A stretch of DNA of 64,000 bases from Cohaesibacter sp. ES.047 (GCF_900215505.1 NZ_LT907844.1:4542001-4606000), one strand, 5' to 3'; positions 9,106-19,962 are shown, numbered from the stretch's first letter. Notes: generated by a model from the letters alone, not told the origin. Numbers and translations: made by a program.

Positions 9106-9436
9106 AGTCAAACCCCGTTTAAAATCGATTGGAAGCCTTTTCGGCCTTGAAAGGGACAGTCCCAACGGGCAACCAACAGCGTCAATCCGTTGAACCCGCT
9201 CACTGTGTCGTGATTACATATAAGATGTATCGTCCAGATTGCGAGCATTCGATTTGTGCGCTTTTTGCAGAGCTCGATGAAAGCTATGCACCGAAACATA
9301 CCTGTCATGCCGCCCAATTGGGGGCCCTCGCCTTGCATGACCGGCCATAGTAAACTAGAAAAACCCCAAACTTAGCGATTTTTACGGATAGCAATTTATT
9401 TTCGAACGCACACGCGCCCTCGAACAGGAAGACAGT
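9106..9436. other. Intergenic region between divergent creA and the SulP gene
   Basis: About 330 bases with no supported gene; the short frames at 9129-9350 have no recognisable product. It should hold both divergent promoters. The right part (9350-9420) is AT-rich, with AGGAAGACAGT just before the SulP ATG as ribosome site. I see no strong palindrome or terminator. Confidence 0.5.
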
Positions 9437-11032
9437 ATGAAATCAAAGACCTCCTCATTGGCAGGGCTGGGTAACCGCCTTGGCACGGTTCCGTCGTTGT
9501 CACAATTGAAGACAGACACTCTTTCGGGCCTAACGGTTGCCTTGGCACTCGTCCCTGAAGCCGTAGCCTTTGCCTTTGTCGCTCAGGTCCACCCGCTTGT
9601 CGGCCTTTACGCCGCCTTTATCGTTGGCCTTGTCACCGCTGTGCTTGGCGGTCGTCCCGGTATGATTTCGGGAGCAACAGGCGCCCTTGCGGTGGTCATG
9701 GTCGCCCTTGTCGTCAACCACGGCGTCGAGTATCTGTTTGCCACGGTTGTCTTGATGGGCATCCTTCAGGTTTTTGCCGGCATCATGCGGTGGAGCAAGT
9801 TCATCCGGATCGTGCCCCATCCGGTCATGTTGGGCTTTGTCAATGGCCTCGCCATCGTCATTGGTCTCGCCCAGCTCAGCCAGTTCAAGGTCAAGAACGC
9901 AGCAGGCGAAACCGTCTGGATGACCGGCACCCCGCTTTACATGATGCTCGGACTGGTGGCACTCACCATGGCGATCATCTGGCTTGCCCCGCGCATCACC
10001 AAAGCCATACCGGCACCGCTGATCGCCATTGTTGCAGTCTCGCTGATTGTTATCGGCTTTGATCTGCCGATCCCGCGTGTCGGCGATCTCGCAACGATTT
10101 CTGGCGGCTTGCCCGAGTTCCATATTCCGATGGTGCCGCTCAATCTCGAGACCTTGAAGATCATCTTTCCCTACGCAGCCATTCTCGCTGCCATTGGCCT
10201 GATCGAGAGCCTTTTGACACTCAATCTGGTCTCTGAGATGACCGATACCCATGGCGGCACGGCCAAGGAAAGCATCGCTCAAGGGATCGCGAACTTTATC
10301 ACCGGCTTCTTTGGCGGCATGGGTGGTTGCGCCATGATCGGACAGTCAATGATCAACGTGAAGTCCGGCGGTCGCACCCGGTGGGCGGGCATCGCCGCTG
10401 CTTTGTTCCTTCTCAGCTTCATCCTGTTTGCCTCCGGCCTCATTGAGCAGATCCCGCTTGCCGCACTGGTCGGCGTCATGTTCATGGTCGTGATCGGCAC
10501 CTTCGCCTGGCGCAGCCTGAAGATCATGAAGGACATTCCGCGTCACGATGCCTTCGTCATCATTCTGGTAACCGCCGTCACCGTCTATTCGGACCTTGCC
10601 GTTGCAGTGGTCGTCGGGGTGATCGTCTCGGCCCTGGTGTTTGCATGGCAGGCCGCCAAGCGGATCAACATCAAAGTTGGTGTCGAGGAGCATGGCTGGA
10701 AGGTCTATGAGTTGAGCGGCCCGCTCTTCTTTGGCTCGATTGCCAATTTCCACGAGCTGTTCAGCCCGAAAACCGATCCCGAAGACGTGGTTATCGAATT
10801 CAAGAATTCCCGCGTCTGGGACCATTCGGCTCTTCAGGCCATCGATAGCCTTGCAACCAAATATGAAGAACAGGGCAAACAGCTGCACCTGCGCCATCTG
10901 TCTCCGGATTGCGCGCAGCTCCTGCGCAAGGCCAACAAGTTCATGGAAGTCTCGGTTATCGAAGATCCTCATTATGAGATTGCCGTCGATTATTCCGAGC
11001 TGTTCGGGCACAAGCATGCACCGCAGAACTGA
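9437..11032 (+). CDS. SulP family inorganic anion transporter
   Basis: A 531-residue member of the SLC26/SulP family. Residues 27-410 hold the hydrophobic core with the family features [38 protein letters not shown] and [11 protein letters not shown]. The cytoplasmic C-terminal STAS domain (about residues 430-525) contains [13 protein letters not shown] and [11 protein letters not shown]. Family members move sulfate, bicarbonate or organic acids with proton or sodium coupling; the sequence alone does not decide the substrate. It stands alone, with its own ribosome site and a strong terminator 32 bases after the stop. Confidence 0.9.
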   Translation: MKSKTSSLAGLGNRLGTVPSLSQLKTDTLSGLTVALALVPEAVAFAFVAQVHPLVGLYAAFIVGLVTAVLGGRPGMISGATGALAVVMVALVVNHGVEYLFATVVLMGILQVFAGIMRWSKFIRIVPHPVMLGFVNGLAIVIGLAQLSQFKVKNAAGETVWMTGTPLYMMLGLVALTMAIIWLAPRITKAIPAPLIAIVAVSLIVIGFDLPIPRVGDLATISGGLPEFHIPMVPLNLETLKIIFPYAAILAAIGLIESLLTLNLVSEMTDTHGGTAKESIAQGIANFITGFFGGMGGCAMIGQSMINVKSGGRTRWAGIAAALFLLSFILFASGLIEQIPLAALVGVMFMVVIGTFAWRSLKIMKDIPRHDAFVIILVTAVTVYSDLAVAVVVGVIVSALVFAWQAAKRINIKVGVEEHGWKVYELSGPLFFGSIANFHELFSPKTDPEDVVIEFKNSRVWDHSALQAIDSLATKYEEQGKQLHLRHLSPDCAQLLRKANKFMEVSVIEDPHYEIAVDYSELFGHKHAPQN

Positions 11033-11064
11033 CCGCAGCAGCCGGTCATGATCGATAGATACGA

Positions 11065-11097
11065 AAAACCCCGCCGAACCACGTTCGGCGGGGTTTT
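11065..11097. terminator. Bidirectional rho-independent terminator between the SulP and flavin reductase genes
   Basis: AAAACCCCGCCGAA, loop CCACG, TTCGGCGGGGTTTT: a perfect ten-pair GC-rich stem flanked by A4 and T4, so it works on both strands. It sits between two convergent genes. Confidence 0.92.
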
Positions 11098-11119
11098 GTA
11101 TTTTCACATAGCCCAGCGC

Positions 11120-11611
11120 CTAGGCTGTCACGGCGTCGCCAAGTTTGCGATAACCACTGCCATGATAAAGAAGGGGCGCGCCTTCGCGATGCTCCAGATC
11201 CACTACCCGGCCGATGAGGATGACGTGATCTCCCCCCTCGACAATGCTCTCGACCTCACAGTCGATGCGCGCGAGAAACTCGTTGAACAAGGGCGCTCCG
11301 GTCTTTCCTGACTGCCAGTCCGTTCCGTCAAACCGGTCTTCGATCATCGGCATGGCGAACCGATCAGACAAAGCCTTTTGATCCTCGGCAAGAATGGTGA
11401 CGCCGTAGAACCCGCTTTTCTTGAAAATGTCGAGCTGATGGGAAGACTTGTCCAGAGACCACAGGACGAGCGGAGGATCCAGCGACACGGAGTTGAAGCT
11501 GTTGATGGTCAAACCATGCGGGTTGCCATGCTCGTCAAGTGTGGTGGCAATCGCAATGCCCGTGGCAAACTGGCCGAGAGCCTTGCGAAACTGATCTGGT
11601 TCAATCATCAA
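11120..11611 (-). CDS. Flavin reductase family protein (FMN-binding split barrel)
   Basis: A 163-residue protein of the flavin reductase-like domain family, the NAD(P)H:flavin oxidoreductase component of two-component monooxygenases. The order FRKALGQFATGIAIATT, HGLTINSFNSVSLDPPLVLWSL, GVTILAEDQKALSDRFA, LFNEFLARIDCEVE and GDHVILIGRV is that of the whole domain, so the gene is full length. No partner oxygenase gene is adjacent, so the acceptor is unknown. Two ATGs follow each other (11611 and 11608). Confidence 0.88.
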   Translation of the reverse strand: MMIEPDQFRKALGQFATGIAIATTLDEHGNPHGLTINSFNSVSLDPPLVLWSLDKSSHQLDIFKKSGFYGVTILAEDQKALSDRFAMPMIEDRFDGTDWQSGKTGAPLFNEFLARIDCEVESIVEGGDHVILIGRVVDLEHREGAPLLYHGSGYRKLGDAVTA

Positions 11612-11950
11612 ATATCCGAATTCGGTTGGGCCGGGGGCTTTCCGGCCACTCGTATCAATCGTTTAAGCTGTTAGGGTCTCTTAGCGCACTTGCCCCAAGC
11701 CTCACAAGCACAAATCCGGGCAAACCCATGCAGCGCAGCTCATGACAAGAATTGATCAACCGACCTGCACTTTTTTGCGGGGACGCAACAGGCTGAGCAT
11801 TTCCTTGTTGCCACAAAGAAGCAATAATTGCTCGGTAACTTCTCCTGATTCTGAGATGCGCATCAGCAACGAGCGCTGATATGGTCGCCATCAGAACGCC
11901 ATGGCAAACACCGCGTGCAGCCATCAAGAGCAAACTGGTTTAACCTGAAT
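11612..11950. other. Intergenic region between divergent flavin reductase and DUF2865 genes
   Basis: About 340 bases, presumably with two divergent promoters. An eleven-base palindrome GCAATAATTGC lies at 11821-11831. A minus-strand frame at 11655-11933 has no recognisable product and no good start. No terminator is seen. Confidence 0.45.
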
Positions 11951-13099
11951 ATGACGTTTCGTGCCCCCTTCGCTGGACTAATCCTTGCAGCACTTGTGTC
12001 GCCAATCGCGGCAGAGGCACAGACCTCATGGTCCGACAATGCCCGTTATTGCGCCCAGCTGGAGGGCGAATTGGCCAAGCTCCAGCGCGCCGGCAACTCG
12101 CGCTCCAATGTCAATTTCCAGAAGTATGACGCCGCAATTCACAAGCAACAGGCCGAAATCGACAATGCCAACCAGCGCGCCAAACGCGACGCTTGTTTTG
12201 GTAGCCGTGGTTTCCTGTTTCGCCGCTCTCCCAAGGCGAGCTGCCCGGCCCTGATCAAGCGCATCGACAAAATGAAACGCAATCTGGCGAGCCTTGAAAA
12301 GAAACGATCACGCTATGCGCCCGCTCCGCAAAATGCCGCCCCGCTGAAGGCATCCATACTGCGCCAGCTCGCCGAATCCGACTGCGGTCAGCAATATGAG
12401 CGCTTCGCGTCCGTTCGACCGGTCCGCAAGAGAAGAGGCCTGTTCGGCGCCATTTTCCAACCACGCTCTGCCGTCGTGCGCGAGTATAATGGCCTTTACG
12501 ACATCCCCCAGGTCGGCACCTATCGAACCGTATGCGTGCGAAAGTGCGACGGCTTTTTCTTCCCGGTGAGTTTTTCAACCACCGAAAGCAGCTTTGCAAG
12601 AGATGAAGGAAAGTGCGCGGCCAGTTGTCCGGGCTCCGAAGCCGAGTTGTTCGTCTACAAGAACCCCGGGGAGAACCCGGAAGACATGGTTTCCCTCAGC
12701 GGCCAGCCCTATCAAACCCTCGATACGGCCTTTCTGTACAAGAAAGAGTTTGTCAATAACTGCTCTTGTCAGTTGCCCGAAAGCCAGCTGCAGTCCATTA
12801 CCGATCTCGACAAGCCTAGAAATTCGCCAGGAGCCCTAGATCAACAGGCCCTTCTTGATCAGTTGCAATTTGACGGCCGCAAAGCACCTGCAAGCACCTC
12901 CACGGCACCCGGAATTCCGCTACCGCTTCCCAAGCAGGCGTCAATGATCGACCCGGACACCAAAGCGATGGCACGCCTTGGCATCGACTTCGCCCCCTAC
13001 CAGCCGCCTCAGGTCAGCTCAGCAAAGGGGCTTGTCAAGACCGCAGATGGTCGCTCGATCAGGATAGTCGGTCCGAAGTTCTTTGGTAACCAAGAATAG
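11951..13099 (+). CDS. DUF2865 domain-containing secreted protein
   Basis: A 382-residue exported protein. The ATG at 11951 gives a signal peptide ([20 protein letters not shown]) directly; an in-frame start at 11915 would add twelve residues in front. Residues about 25-110 are Lys/Arg-rich and helical ([20 protein letters not shown]), and the DUF2865 core includes [47 protein letters not shown] and [10 protein letters not shown]. The eight or more cysteines suggest a disulfide-bonded periplasmic fold. The family is largely alphaproteobacterial and of unknown role. Its last 41 bases overlap the end of gltX on the opposite strand. Confidence 0.85.
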   Translation: MTFRAPFAGLILAALVSPIAAEAQTSWSDNARYCAQLEGELAKLQRAGNSRSNVNFQKYDAAIHKQQAEIDNANQRAKRDACFGSRGFLFRRSPKASCPALIKRIDKMKRNLASLEKKRSRYAPAPQNAAPLKASILRQLAESDCGQQYERFASVRPVRKRRGLFGAIFQPRSAVVREYNGLYDIPQVGTYRTVCVRKCDGFFFPVSFSTTESSFARDEGKCAASCPGSEAELFVYKNPGENPEDMVSLSGQPYQTLDTAFLYKKEFVNNCSCQLPESQLQSITDLDKPRNSPGALDQQALLDQLQFDGRKAPASTSTAPGIPLPLPKQASMIDPDTKAMARLGIDFAPYQPPQVSSAKGLVKTADGRSIRIVGPKFFGNQE

Positions 13100-14399
13100 G
13101 CAGGAATGCGGCAAGTTCCGGCCCGTGGGACCGCCCTGTCAGTGCGACGCGCAGTGGCATGAATAGCCCCTTGCCCTTGCGGCCCGTTTCTGCCTTGATG
13201 GCAGTCGTCCAGCTTTTCCAGGTCGTCTCGTCCCATGGCTCATTCGGCAGGAGTTCGAGGGCCTTGGCGTAGAACTCGGCATCGTCCCCGGATTTGCCGA
13301 TAGCATCATCGGGCAGACCGGTCTCGACGATATCCCACCAGACCTTGGCATCCGGGAGCCGCTCGATGTTGCCGCGGATCGCCAGCCAAAAGGCCTCCCC
13401 GCCGTTCACACCAAGGGCTTCCAGCCTGTCAGCCACCGCATCATATGCCGTTTCGTGCAAGATGCGGGCATTCAGGGAGCCCAGATCGGCCATATCGAAT
13501 TTCGATGCGGAACGGGACACCTTATCGAGTGCAAAAAGCTCCGCCAAAGCCGTCATGTCAGCAAGCGGCTGCACTGGTTCGGAGGTTCCGATCAGCACTG
13601 CAAAAATGGCGACGGCCAGCGACTCGTAGCCATCCTCACGCATGCTGCGTAACGACAATGATCCAAGCCGCTTGGAGAGCCCCTCCCCGGTTGCACTGGT
13701 CAGCAGATTATGGTGTGAAAAGGCTGGAGCCTTGCCGTTCAAAAGCTCGAAAAGCTGGTTCTGAACTGCCGTGTTGGTGACGTGATCATCGCCGCGGATC
13801 ACCATTGTGACCCCCATGTCGATATCATCAATCACCGAGGGCAGCGTGTAGAGGTAGGAGCCATCCGCACGAATAAGCACCGGGTCAGAGACACTGTCGC
13901 ATTCGATGGTCTGGGCTCCGCGCACGCCGTCTTGCCATGCAACGGTCTTGTGATCGAGCTGGAACCGCCAGTGCGGCTTACGGCCTTCCGCCTCATAGGC
14001 CTTGATCTGCTCATCCGTCAAAGACAGGGCAGCACGATCATAGACCGGTGGCAGCCCCCGCGCGCGCTGGCGCTTGCGCTTGCGATCCAGCTCATCTGCG
14101 GTTTCATAGCAGGGATAAAGCCGCCCCATGTCCTTGAGCTTCTGCGTTACCTCGTCATAGCTCGCCATGCGAGCCGACTGCCGTTCGACACGGGCCGGTT
14201 TGATCCCCAGCCAGTCGAGATCCGTAGCAATCCCTTGGGCATATTCGTCCCGCGAGCGTTCCTGATCGGTATCATCGAAGCGCAGAATGAACGCGCCGCC
14301 GGTCTTGATCGAAACAAGCCAGTTGATCAGCGCCGTGCGGGCGTTGCCGATATGGATGTTGCCCGTAGGGGACGGTGCAAAGCGTACGATTTCAGGCAT
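13059..14399 (-). CDS. gltX: Glutamate--tRNA ligase
   Basis: A 446-residue class I synthetase. The N-terminus [21 protein letters not shown] carries the HIGH motif and [13 protein letters not shown] the KMSKS-type loop. The C-terminal region is the helical anticodon-binding domain, somewhat shorter than in the 470-residue class. Alphaproteobacteria often have two gltX copies, and this compact form resembles the second type; whether it charges tRNA-Gln for the GatCAB route encoded at 40394-44140 cannot be told from sequence. It lies 45 bases after nadE on the same strand, and its 3' end overlaps the DUF2865 gene. Confidence 0.93.
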   Translation of the reverse strand: MPEIVRFAPSPTGNIHIGNARTALINWLVSIKTGGAFILRFDDTDQERSRDEYAQGIATDLDWLGIKPARVERQSARMASYDEVTQKLKDMGRLYPCYETADELDRKRKRQRARGLPPVYDRAALSLTDEQIKAYEAEGRKPHWRFQLDHKTVAWQDGVRGAQTIECDSVSDPVLIRADGSYLYTLPSVIDDIDMGVTMVIRGDDHVTNTAVQNQLFELLNGKAPAFSHHNLLTSATGEGLSKRLGSLSLRSMREDGYESLAVAIFAVLIGTSEPVQPLADMTALAELFALDKVSRSASKFDMADLGSLNARILHETAYDAVADRLEALGVNGGEAFWLAIRGNIERLPDAKVWWDIVETGLPDDAIGKSGDDAEFYAKALELLPNEPWDETTWKSWTTAIKAETGRKGKGLFMPLRVALTGRSHGPELAAFLPILGYQRTSDRLS

Positions 14400-14444
14400 T
14401 TAATGCGTTTCCTTGATTCTTTTTCGCAACAGGTCCGTCCGCGA

Positions 14445-16103
14445 TCAATCCCGATCCCTGAACCCGTTGGTGATCGGATAGCGGCGGTCGCGGCCAAAAT
14501 TGCGCTCACTGAGCTTAACGCCCGGAGCCGACTGCCGGCGCTTGTATTCGGCGATATATAAAAGATGCTCGATGCGGTGAACCAATTGCCGGTCATGGCC
14601 ACGCTCGACGATTTCATCAACGCCCATTTCCCGCTCGACGAGACATTCCAGAATGTCGTCCAGCACCGGATATTCCGGCAAGCTGTCCTGATCGGTCTGG
14701 TTCTCGCGCAGCTCCGCCGTCGGCGCTTTGGCGATGATGTTGGCCGGGATCACCTCGCCTGCGGGGCCGAGCGTGTCGTCCGGTTTGTTTGCATTGCGCC
14801 ATGCCGAAAGGTGATAGACCTTCATCTTGTAAAGATCTTTGATCGGGTTGAAGCCCCCGTTCATATCGCCATAAAGGGTAGCATAGCCGACGGACATCTC
14901 GGATTTATTGCCGGTCGTCACGACCATATTGCCAAACTTGTTCGAGATTGCCATCAGGATCGTTCCGCGTGAGCGCGACTGGAGGTTTTCCTCGGTCACA
15001 CCCTCATTGGTGCCTTCGAACAGGCCGGAAAGCGCGTTGGCGAACCCTTCAACCGGCTCGACAATATCGACGATGTCATAGCGGACACCGAGCGCCTTGG
15101 CACAATCCGCCGCATCCTTGAGGCTCTCGCCCGAGGTATAGCGATAAGGCAGCATGATACAGTGAACCCGATCCGCCCCAAGCGCATCGACCGCCAATGC
15201 GGCGCAAATCGCCGAATCGATGCCGCCAGACAGCCCCAGGACAACCCCGGGAAAGCGGTTCTTGTTGACATAATCCCTAAGCCCCAGCATGCAGGCCGAC
15301 CAGGCGCTCGCATCCTCATCCATCACCGGATCGATGCTGCTCTCAAGGTGCCAGCCATCTCCCTCACGACGGGCGGTGATGACACGCTGATCCTCGACAA
15401 AGCCCGGCATCTGCATGGCAAGGGACCGGTCGGCATTGAGCGCAAAGGACGCGCCATCAAACACCAGCTCGTCCTGACCGCCCACCTGATTGAGATAGAC
15501 GAGCGGCAGATTGGTTTCGACCACCCGCTGGATCGCCACCTGCTGGCGCACATCCCATTTGTCGAGATTGAACGGCGAGCCATTGGGCACAACAAGGAAC
15601 TCCGCCCCTGTTTCCATCAGGCACTCACAGACCTCTTCAGCCCAGATATCCTCGCAAATGGGCACGCCAACACGAACACCGCGAATGTCGATCGGTCCCG
15701 GAAGCGGCCCTGCGGCGAACACCCGCTTTTCGTCAAATACGCCATAGTTTGGCAGATCGGCCTTCATTCGCACGGCCTTGACGACACCATCATCCAGGAG
15801 GCAAACCGCGTTATAGAGCTTGCCATCCTCCACCCATGGCGTCCCGATCAGAATGGCAGGCGCATCACCGGCGGTAATGGAGGCGAGCTCTTCAACCGCC
15901 GCACGACAAGCTTTCTGGAATGCCGGTTTGAGCACCAGATCCTCGGGCGGATAGCCAGATACGAACAGCTCACTGAGCACGAGGCAATCGGCATCCTGCC
16001 TGATTGCCATCTCATGGGCCGTGCGGGCCTTTGCAGCATTGCCTGCAATGTCGCCAAGGGTCGGATTAAGCTGGGCAAGGCTGAAGACGAGCTTGTCGGT
16101 CAC
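14445..16103 (-). CDS. nadE: Glutamine-dependent NAD+ synthetase
   Basis: A 552-residue two-domain enzyme making NAD from deamido-NAD, ATP and glutamine. Residues 1-270 are a nitrilase-type glutaminase with the Glu-Lys-Cys triad in context (LVLSELFVSGYPPEDL, MKADLPNYGVFDEKR, GVPICEDIW). The C-terminal ATP-pyrophosphatase domain shows VVLGLSGGIDSAICAALAVDALG and TTGNKSEMSVGYATLYGDM. The start is GTG at 16103, with AGGA eleven bases upstream. It follows the DUF2834 gene by 27 bases and precedes gltX by 45. Confidence 0.95.
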   Translation of the reverse strand: MTDKLVFSLAQLNPTLGDIAGNAAKARTAHEMAIRQDADCLVLSELFVSGYPPEDLVLKPAFQKACRAAVEELASITAGDAPAILIGTPWVEDGKLYNAVCLLDDGVVKAVRMKADLPNYGVFDEKRVFAAGPLPGPIDIRGVRVGVPICEDIWAEEVCECLMETGAEFLVVPNGSPFNLDKWDVRQQVAIQRVVETNLPLVYLNQVGGQDELVFDGASFALNADRSLAMQMPGFVEDQRVITARREGDGWHLESSIDPVMDEDASAWSACMLGLRDYVNKNRFPGVVLGLSGGIDSAICAALAVDALGADRVHCIMLPYRYTSGESLKDAADCAKALGVRYDIVDIVEPVEGFANALSGLFEGTNEGVTEENLQSRSRGTILMAISNKFGNMVVTTGNKSEMSVGYATLYGDMNGGFNPIKDLYKMKVYHLSAWRNANKPDDTLGPAGEVIPANIIAKAPTAELRENQTDQDSLPEYPVLDDILECLVEREMGVDEIVERGHDRQLVHRIEHLLYIAEYKRRQSAPGVKLSERNFGRDRRYPITNGFRDRD

Positions 16104-16130
16104 GAGATAGATCCTGTCTTGCTTGGTATT

Positions 16131-16487
16131 TCACGGCGCCATGCGCACACGTTCTCTGAGAAAAAGGTATAATGGCAGCGCCAATGATAATCCAACGCAA
16201 AACGTTGATGGAATGATCAACCACCAGTTTCTCACATCTTCTCTGCGGGCGTCGACCACGGCCCAAACCCAGAAAACCAAAATCGAAATCAGTAAATCGG
16301 CTGTAAATCCTGCAGCGACGGGATTGGCGATGGTTGAAGTCACAAAGAGCGGAAGATCAACGCCCTCCTCGAACAAGAAGGCGACAAAGCCAAGCCACGG
16401 CACAATCGTGCCGACCACGCACATGAACAGATAGAAGATAATCAGCAAGCGGTTTGGCGGGCTGATACGATCTTGTTTTCGGGCCAT
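16131..16487 (-). CDS. DUF2834 domain-containing membrane protein
   Basis: A 118-residue protein with three predicted membrane segments (LLIIFYLFMCVVGTIVPWLGF, a central LLISILVFWVWAVVD and WWLIIPSTFCVGLSLALPLYLF). The layout and PWLGFVAFLFEEG / SILVFWVWA patterns fit DUF2834. The ATG at 16487 (MARKQDRISPPN) has GGAG about ten bases upstream and is preferred over the upstream ATG at 16505. Role unknown. Placed 27 bases before nadE, so probably in one transcript with nadE and gltX. Confidence 0.75.
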   Translation of the reverse strand: MARKQDRISPPNRLLIIFYLFMCVVGTIVPWLGFVAFLFEEGVDLPLFVTSTIANPVAAGFTADLLISILVFWVWAVVDARREDVRNWWLIIPSTFCVGLSLALPLYLFLRERVRMAP

Positions 16488-16518
16488 TTTGGCATCTCCA
16501 TTCAAGGGACAGAAAAGA

Positions 16519-16545
16519 GAAAAGCCCGACCAGTTAGGCCGGGCT
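16519..16545 (-). terminator. aroG: Rho-independent terminator after DAHP synthase
   Basis: On the minus strand AGCCCGGCC, loop TAACT, GGTCGGGCT is followed by TTTCTCTTTTC. The stem has nine pairs including one G-U. It lies 29 bases after the DAHP synthase stop and just before the DUF2834 gene. Confidence 0.85.
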
Positions 16546-16574
16546 CCTCAACAAGATAGGAAACAAAAAAGCAA

Positions 16575-17966
16575 TCAGGCAATCGCCAGTTTGCCGTTGT
16601 TCTCGCCATTGCGGCTAGCACGCTGCTTCTTGATGTTGTCGGCAATCAGGAAGGACAACTCCAGCGCCTGATCGGCATTGAGTCGCGGATCACAGGCCGT
16701 GTGGTAACGGTCGGACAGATCGTCCTCGGTGATCGCATGGGCGCCGCCTGTGCATTCGGTGACATTCTTGCCGGTCATTTCCACATGGACACCGCCAGCA
16801 TAAGTTCCCTCGGTCAGATGAACTGCAAAGAAGCTCTCCACCTCCTTGAGGATCCGGTCGAACGGGCGGGTCTTGTAGCCATTGCTCGCCTTGATCACGT
16901 TGCCATGCATCGGATCGCAGGACCAGATGACCTTCTTGCCTTCAGCCTTGACCGCTTTCACGAGGCCCGGCAGGTAATCGAACACCTTGTCAGCCCCAAA
17001 GCGGGTGATGAGAGTCAGGCGGCCTGCCTCGTTGTCCGGGTTCAGCACGTCGATCAGACGCAACAGATCATCGGGCTCGAGCGAAGGACCGCATTTCAGG
17101 CCAACGGGGTTTTCGATGCCGCGGAAGAATTCCACATGGGCATGATCGATCTGGCGGGTCCGGTCCCCGATCCAGAGCATATGCCCCGACGTCGCATAAT
17201 AATCGCCGGTGATGGAATCGGTGCGCGTGAAGGCCTCTTCATAGCCTAGCAGTAGAGCTTCGTGACTGGTGAAGAAGTCTGTCGAACGCAACGCCTCGGT
17301 TTCTCCCGGATCGACACCGCAGGCCCGCATGAAGTCCATGGCCTCGGAAATGCGATGGGCCAGTTCCTTGTAACGATCACCCTGCGGGCTACCCTTGAGG
17401 AAGTCCAGCGTCCACTGATGCACATGATCAAGATTGGCAAAGCCACCCTGAGCAAAGGCACGCAGCAGGTTGAGCGTCGCGGCCGACTGGCGATAGGCCA
17501 TCTCCATCCGGTGCGGATCCGGAAAGCGGCTGCTCTCGGTAAAATCGATATCGTTGATAATGTCGCCCCGATAGCTCGGCAGTTCCACACCGTCAACAGT
17601 CTCAGTCGACGAGGAACGCGGCTTGGCGAACTGCCCTGCAATACGGCCAACCTTGACCACCGGCGATGCGGCGGCATAGGTCAGCACCGCGGCCATTTGC
17701 AAGAACACGCGGAAGAAATCGCGAATGTTGTCTGGGTGATGCTCCGCAAAGGCTTCGGCGCAGTCGCCACCTTGCAGGAGAAAGCCATTACCCTCAGCAA
17801 CCCGAGCCAGCTGCGCGCGCAGCCTGCGGGCCTCGCCAGCAAAGACCAAAGGCGGATAGGTGGCAAGGCGACCCTCGACAGATTTCACTGCTTCAAGGTC
17901 TGGATAGTCAGGCACCTGAACGATCGGTTTAGAGCGCCAGCTGTCCGGGGTCCATGTCTTGCTCAT
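16575..17966 (-). CDS. aroG: Class II 3-deoxy-7-phosphoheptulonate synthase (DAHP synthase)
   Basis: A 463-residue class II (plant/mycobacterial type) DAHP synthase, joining phosphoenolpyruvate and erythrose 4-phosphate at the entry to the shikimate pathway. It begins with [19 protein letters not shown], and shows [15 protein letters not shown], the metal/PEP-binding segment [22 protein letters not shown] and [18 protein letters not shown]. Length matches the class. The two clear hairpins in the leader region (17993-18009 and 18121-18155) could reflect regulation. It feeds the chorismate users in this window (PabBAC and the chorismate mutase). Confidence 0.94.
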   Translation of the reverse strand: MSKTWTPDSWRSKPIVQVPDYPDLEAVKSVEGRLATYPPLVFAGEARRLRAQLARVAEGNGFLLQGGDCAEAFAEHHPDNIRDFFRVFLQMAAVLTYAAASPVVKVGRIAGQFAKPRSSSTETVDGVELPSYRGDIINDIDFTESSRFPDPHRMEMAYRQSAATLNLLRAFAQGGFANLDHVHQWTLDFLKGSPQGDRYKELAHRISEAMDFMRACGVDPGETEALRSTDFFTSHEALLLGYEEAFTRTDSITGDYYATSGHMLWIGDRTRQIDHAHVEFFRGIENPVGLKCGPSLEPDDLLRLIDVLNPDNEAGRLTLITRFGADKVFDYLPGLVKAVKAEGKKVIWSCDPMHGNVIKASNGYKTRPFDRILKEVESFFAVHLTEGTYAGGVHVEMTGKNVTECTGGAHAITEDDLSDRYHTACDPRLNADQALELSFLIADNIKKQRASRNGENNGKLAIA

Positions 17967-18120
17967 ATTACCCTCTTTTCACTTCACTTATCGCCGGGTT
18001 CTTCCCGGCTTGAGCCCTTTCCATAGCTTCGTCAACAATCACGCAGGCTGGAAAGGCCCAGTTTCATACTAAGCAACAAAGCCCGTTTTCAAGGGAGCAC
18101 GGGAATTGTCGGAGATAGAA

Positions 18121-18155
18121 CAACCGGCCACGAGTTGTCTGTCAAAGGCCGGTTG
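18121..18155. repeat. Strong hairpin upstream of DAHP synthase
   Basis: Perfect nine-base inverted repeat CAACCGGCC / GGCCGGTTG with a 17-base loop. Neither side is followed by a T-run, so it is not a classical terminator. It may be an operator or an RNA leader structure for the DAHP synthase gene. Confidence 0.5.
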
Positions 18156-18273
18156 CGAGGCTGTTATACACATCTGCCTTGCGGGATTCCACTCATGTTT
18201 GCGCGAAATTCCCGAAAACGACTTAATCCATTGGTCCCAAGCGAACAGAAACCAGGTGCAAGACAAAGCCCTG

Positions 18274-18304
18274 AAAACCGGACCGGGAATGGATCGGGGT
18301 CCGG
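18274..18304 (-). terminator. der: Rho-independent terminator after der
   Basis: On the minus strand CCGGACC, a 13-base loop, GGTCCGG and then TTTTC, eleven bases after the der stop. Seven GC-rich pairs. Confidence 0.75.
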
Positions 18305-18314
18305 CGATCAGTGT

Positions 18315-19769
18315 CTAGTGAATCTTGCGCTTGGCGGCCTTGGCAGCATAAGGGTTGTCCCCCTTGCGCATCAGCATGCGCACCGGCACCGCGGGAATCT
18401 TGAACATGTCCCGCAAGTCGTTGAGCAGATAGCGCGTATAGCTGTCCGGCAAGGCTTCTGGCCGGGAGCACATCACCACGAAGGTCGGCGGCCGTGCCTT
18501 GATCTGGGTGGCGTAGCGAATCTTGATCCGGCGTCCACCAACCGCCGGCGGCGGATGGGACTCGGTCGAATGCTTGAGCCAACGATTGAGACGCGAGGTT
18601 GATACACGGCGGTTCCAGACTTCGTAGATATCAAGAACCGACTGCATCAACCGATCCAGATTCTTGCCCGTCAGGCCGGAAATCGGAACCAGCGGCACGC
18701 CGCGCATCTGCGGCAGCAAACGCCCCGCCTTCTCTTTCAGCTCAGCGAGGGTCTCCTGCGGATTTTCAACCAGATCCCACTTGTTGAGAGCGATGACAAT
18801 CGCGCGCCCTTCGCGCCCAACCAGATCGGCGATCTGCAGATCCTGCTTTTCAAAAGGCTTGGTGACGTCGAGCGTTACAACAACGACTTCAGCAAACTGT
18901 ATTGACCGCAGGGCGTCAGAGACCGACAGCTTTTCAAGTTTTTCCTGCACCCGCGCCTTGCGCCGCATGCCAGCCGTATCAAACAGCTTGAAGGTGCGAT
19001 CCCGGAATTCCCAGTTGACCGAAATGGAATCCCGCGTGATGCCAGCCTCAGGACCGGTCAGCAGACGCTCCTGTCCGATGAGGTGGTTGATCAACGTCGA
19101 CTTGCCCGCGTTGGGACGCCCGACAATGGCCACCCGCAAGGGCTTGGCCGGATCATACAGCGGGGCCTCGGATTCATCATCCTCGATATCCACGTCGACC
19201 GCCGGTCCCTCATCGTCGGCCAGAAGTGCATCCAGCTCCGGATCGGCCGCTTCCGGCCCGAGCGCGGCAAGAATCTTTTCCTCCAGCTTGACCAGCTCTT
19301 CATAGATATCGGCCATGCCGATCCCATGCTCAGCCGAGACCGCGACAGGCTCGCCCAGCCCTAAAGAAAAGGCTTCATAAAAGCCTGCATCAGAGGCACG
19401 CCCCTCAGCCTTGTTGGCAAGCAGGATCGTCGGCTTGCCAGACTTCAGAACCATGGAGGCGAAATGCTCATCCATGGGCGTGACGCCAGCGCGGGCATCC
19501 ATCATGAACAACACCACGTCCGCCATCGCAACGGCTTCCTCGGTCTGCAGACGCATGCGGGTTTCGAGCGCATTCTCATCGGCAACTTCAAGACCGGCGG
19601 TATCGATGATATTGATCGCAATATCACCAATCGTCGCTTCGCTTTCGCGGCGATCGCGGGTCACCCCCGGCCGGTCATCCACCAGCGCCAGCTTCTTGCC
19701 GACCAGCCGGTTAAACAGCGTCGACTTGCCAACATTCGGTCGGCCAACGATGGCCACATTCAGTTTCAT
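18315..19769 (-). CDS. der: Ribosome biogenesis GTPase Der (EngA)
   Basis: A 484-residue tandem GTPase needed for 50S subunit maturation. The first G domain starts [18 protein letters not shown] (residues 4-21) with [11 protein letters not shown] and DTAGLE; the second has [31 protein letters not shown] and ALNKWDLV. The C-terminal KH-like domain begins near [14 protein letters not shown]. An acidic linker between the domains ([20 protein letters not shown]) is longer than in E. coli, a trait seen in alphaproteobacteria. It ends the yfgM-bamB-der order known from many proteobacteria. Confidence 0.95.
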   Translation of the reverse strand: MKLNVAIVGRPNVGKSTLFNRLVGKKLALVDDRPGVTRDRRESEATIGDIAINIIDTAGLEVADENALETRMRLQTEEAVAMADVVLFMMDARAGVTPMDEHFASMVLKSGKPTILLANKAEGRASDAGFYEAFSLGLGEPVAVSAEHGIGMADIYEELVKLEEKILAALGPEAADPELDALLADDEGPAVDVDIEDDESEAPLYDPAKPLRVAIVGRPNAGKSTLINHLIGQERLLTGPEAGITRDSISVNWEFRDRTFKLFDTAGMRRKARVQEKLEKLSVSDALRSIQFAEVVVVTLDVTKPFEKQDLQIADLVGREGRAIVIALNKWDLVENPQETLAELKEKAGRLLPQMRGVPLVPISGLTGKNLDRLMQSVLDIYEVWNRRVSTSRLNRWLKHSTESHPPPAVGGRRIKIRYATQIKARPPTFVVMCSRPEALPDSYTRYLLNDLRDMFKIPAVPVRMLMRKGDNPYAAKAAKRKIH

Positions 19770-19897
19770 TTCTCGTCGTCCAAACTAGCAAGATCCTCGC
19801 TCTGTCTTTATCGCCCGTTCAGACGGCGACTGGCGAACAAGGATCGGTTGCCAACAAACGGGGCACAAACTTGCAAACCCCATCAAATAGCACAGAA

Positions 19898-19925
19898 CCC
19901 CGAGGGTGTCGAAACTCCCCCGGGG
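19898..19925. repeat. GC-rich hairpin between bamB and der
   Basis: CCCCGAGGG, ten-base loop, CCCCCGGGG, with one central mismatch. It lies 37 bases after the bamB stop on the minus strand, where it is followed by TTCTG rather than a full T-run. Either a weak terminator or an RNA-stabilising 3' hairpin. Confidence 0.45.
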
Positions 19926-19962
19926 CATTGATGAATATCAGACCTTTTTGGGGTCTTGTGTG

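Larger units (their letters stand above)
17967..18314. other. Intergenic region between der and DAHP synthase, with hairpins
   Basis: About 350 bases on the path of minus-strand transcription. From right to left it holds the der terminator (18274-18304), a strong hairpin without T-run (CAACCGGCC / GGCCGGTTG at 18121-18155, 17-base loop), and a small hairpin GCCGGG-TTCTT-CCCGGC at 17993-18009 just ahead of the DAHP synthase ATG. No open frame here looks real. I saw no clear leader peptide rich in Phe, Tyr or Trp. Confidence 0.5.

Noticed and set aside
9530-10282. 250-codon minus-strand frame opposite the SulP gene
   Set aside because: Asp/His/Arg-rich antisense translation of membrane helices, a common artefact.
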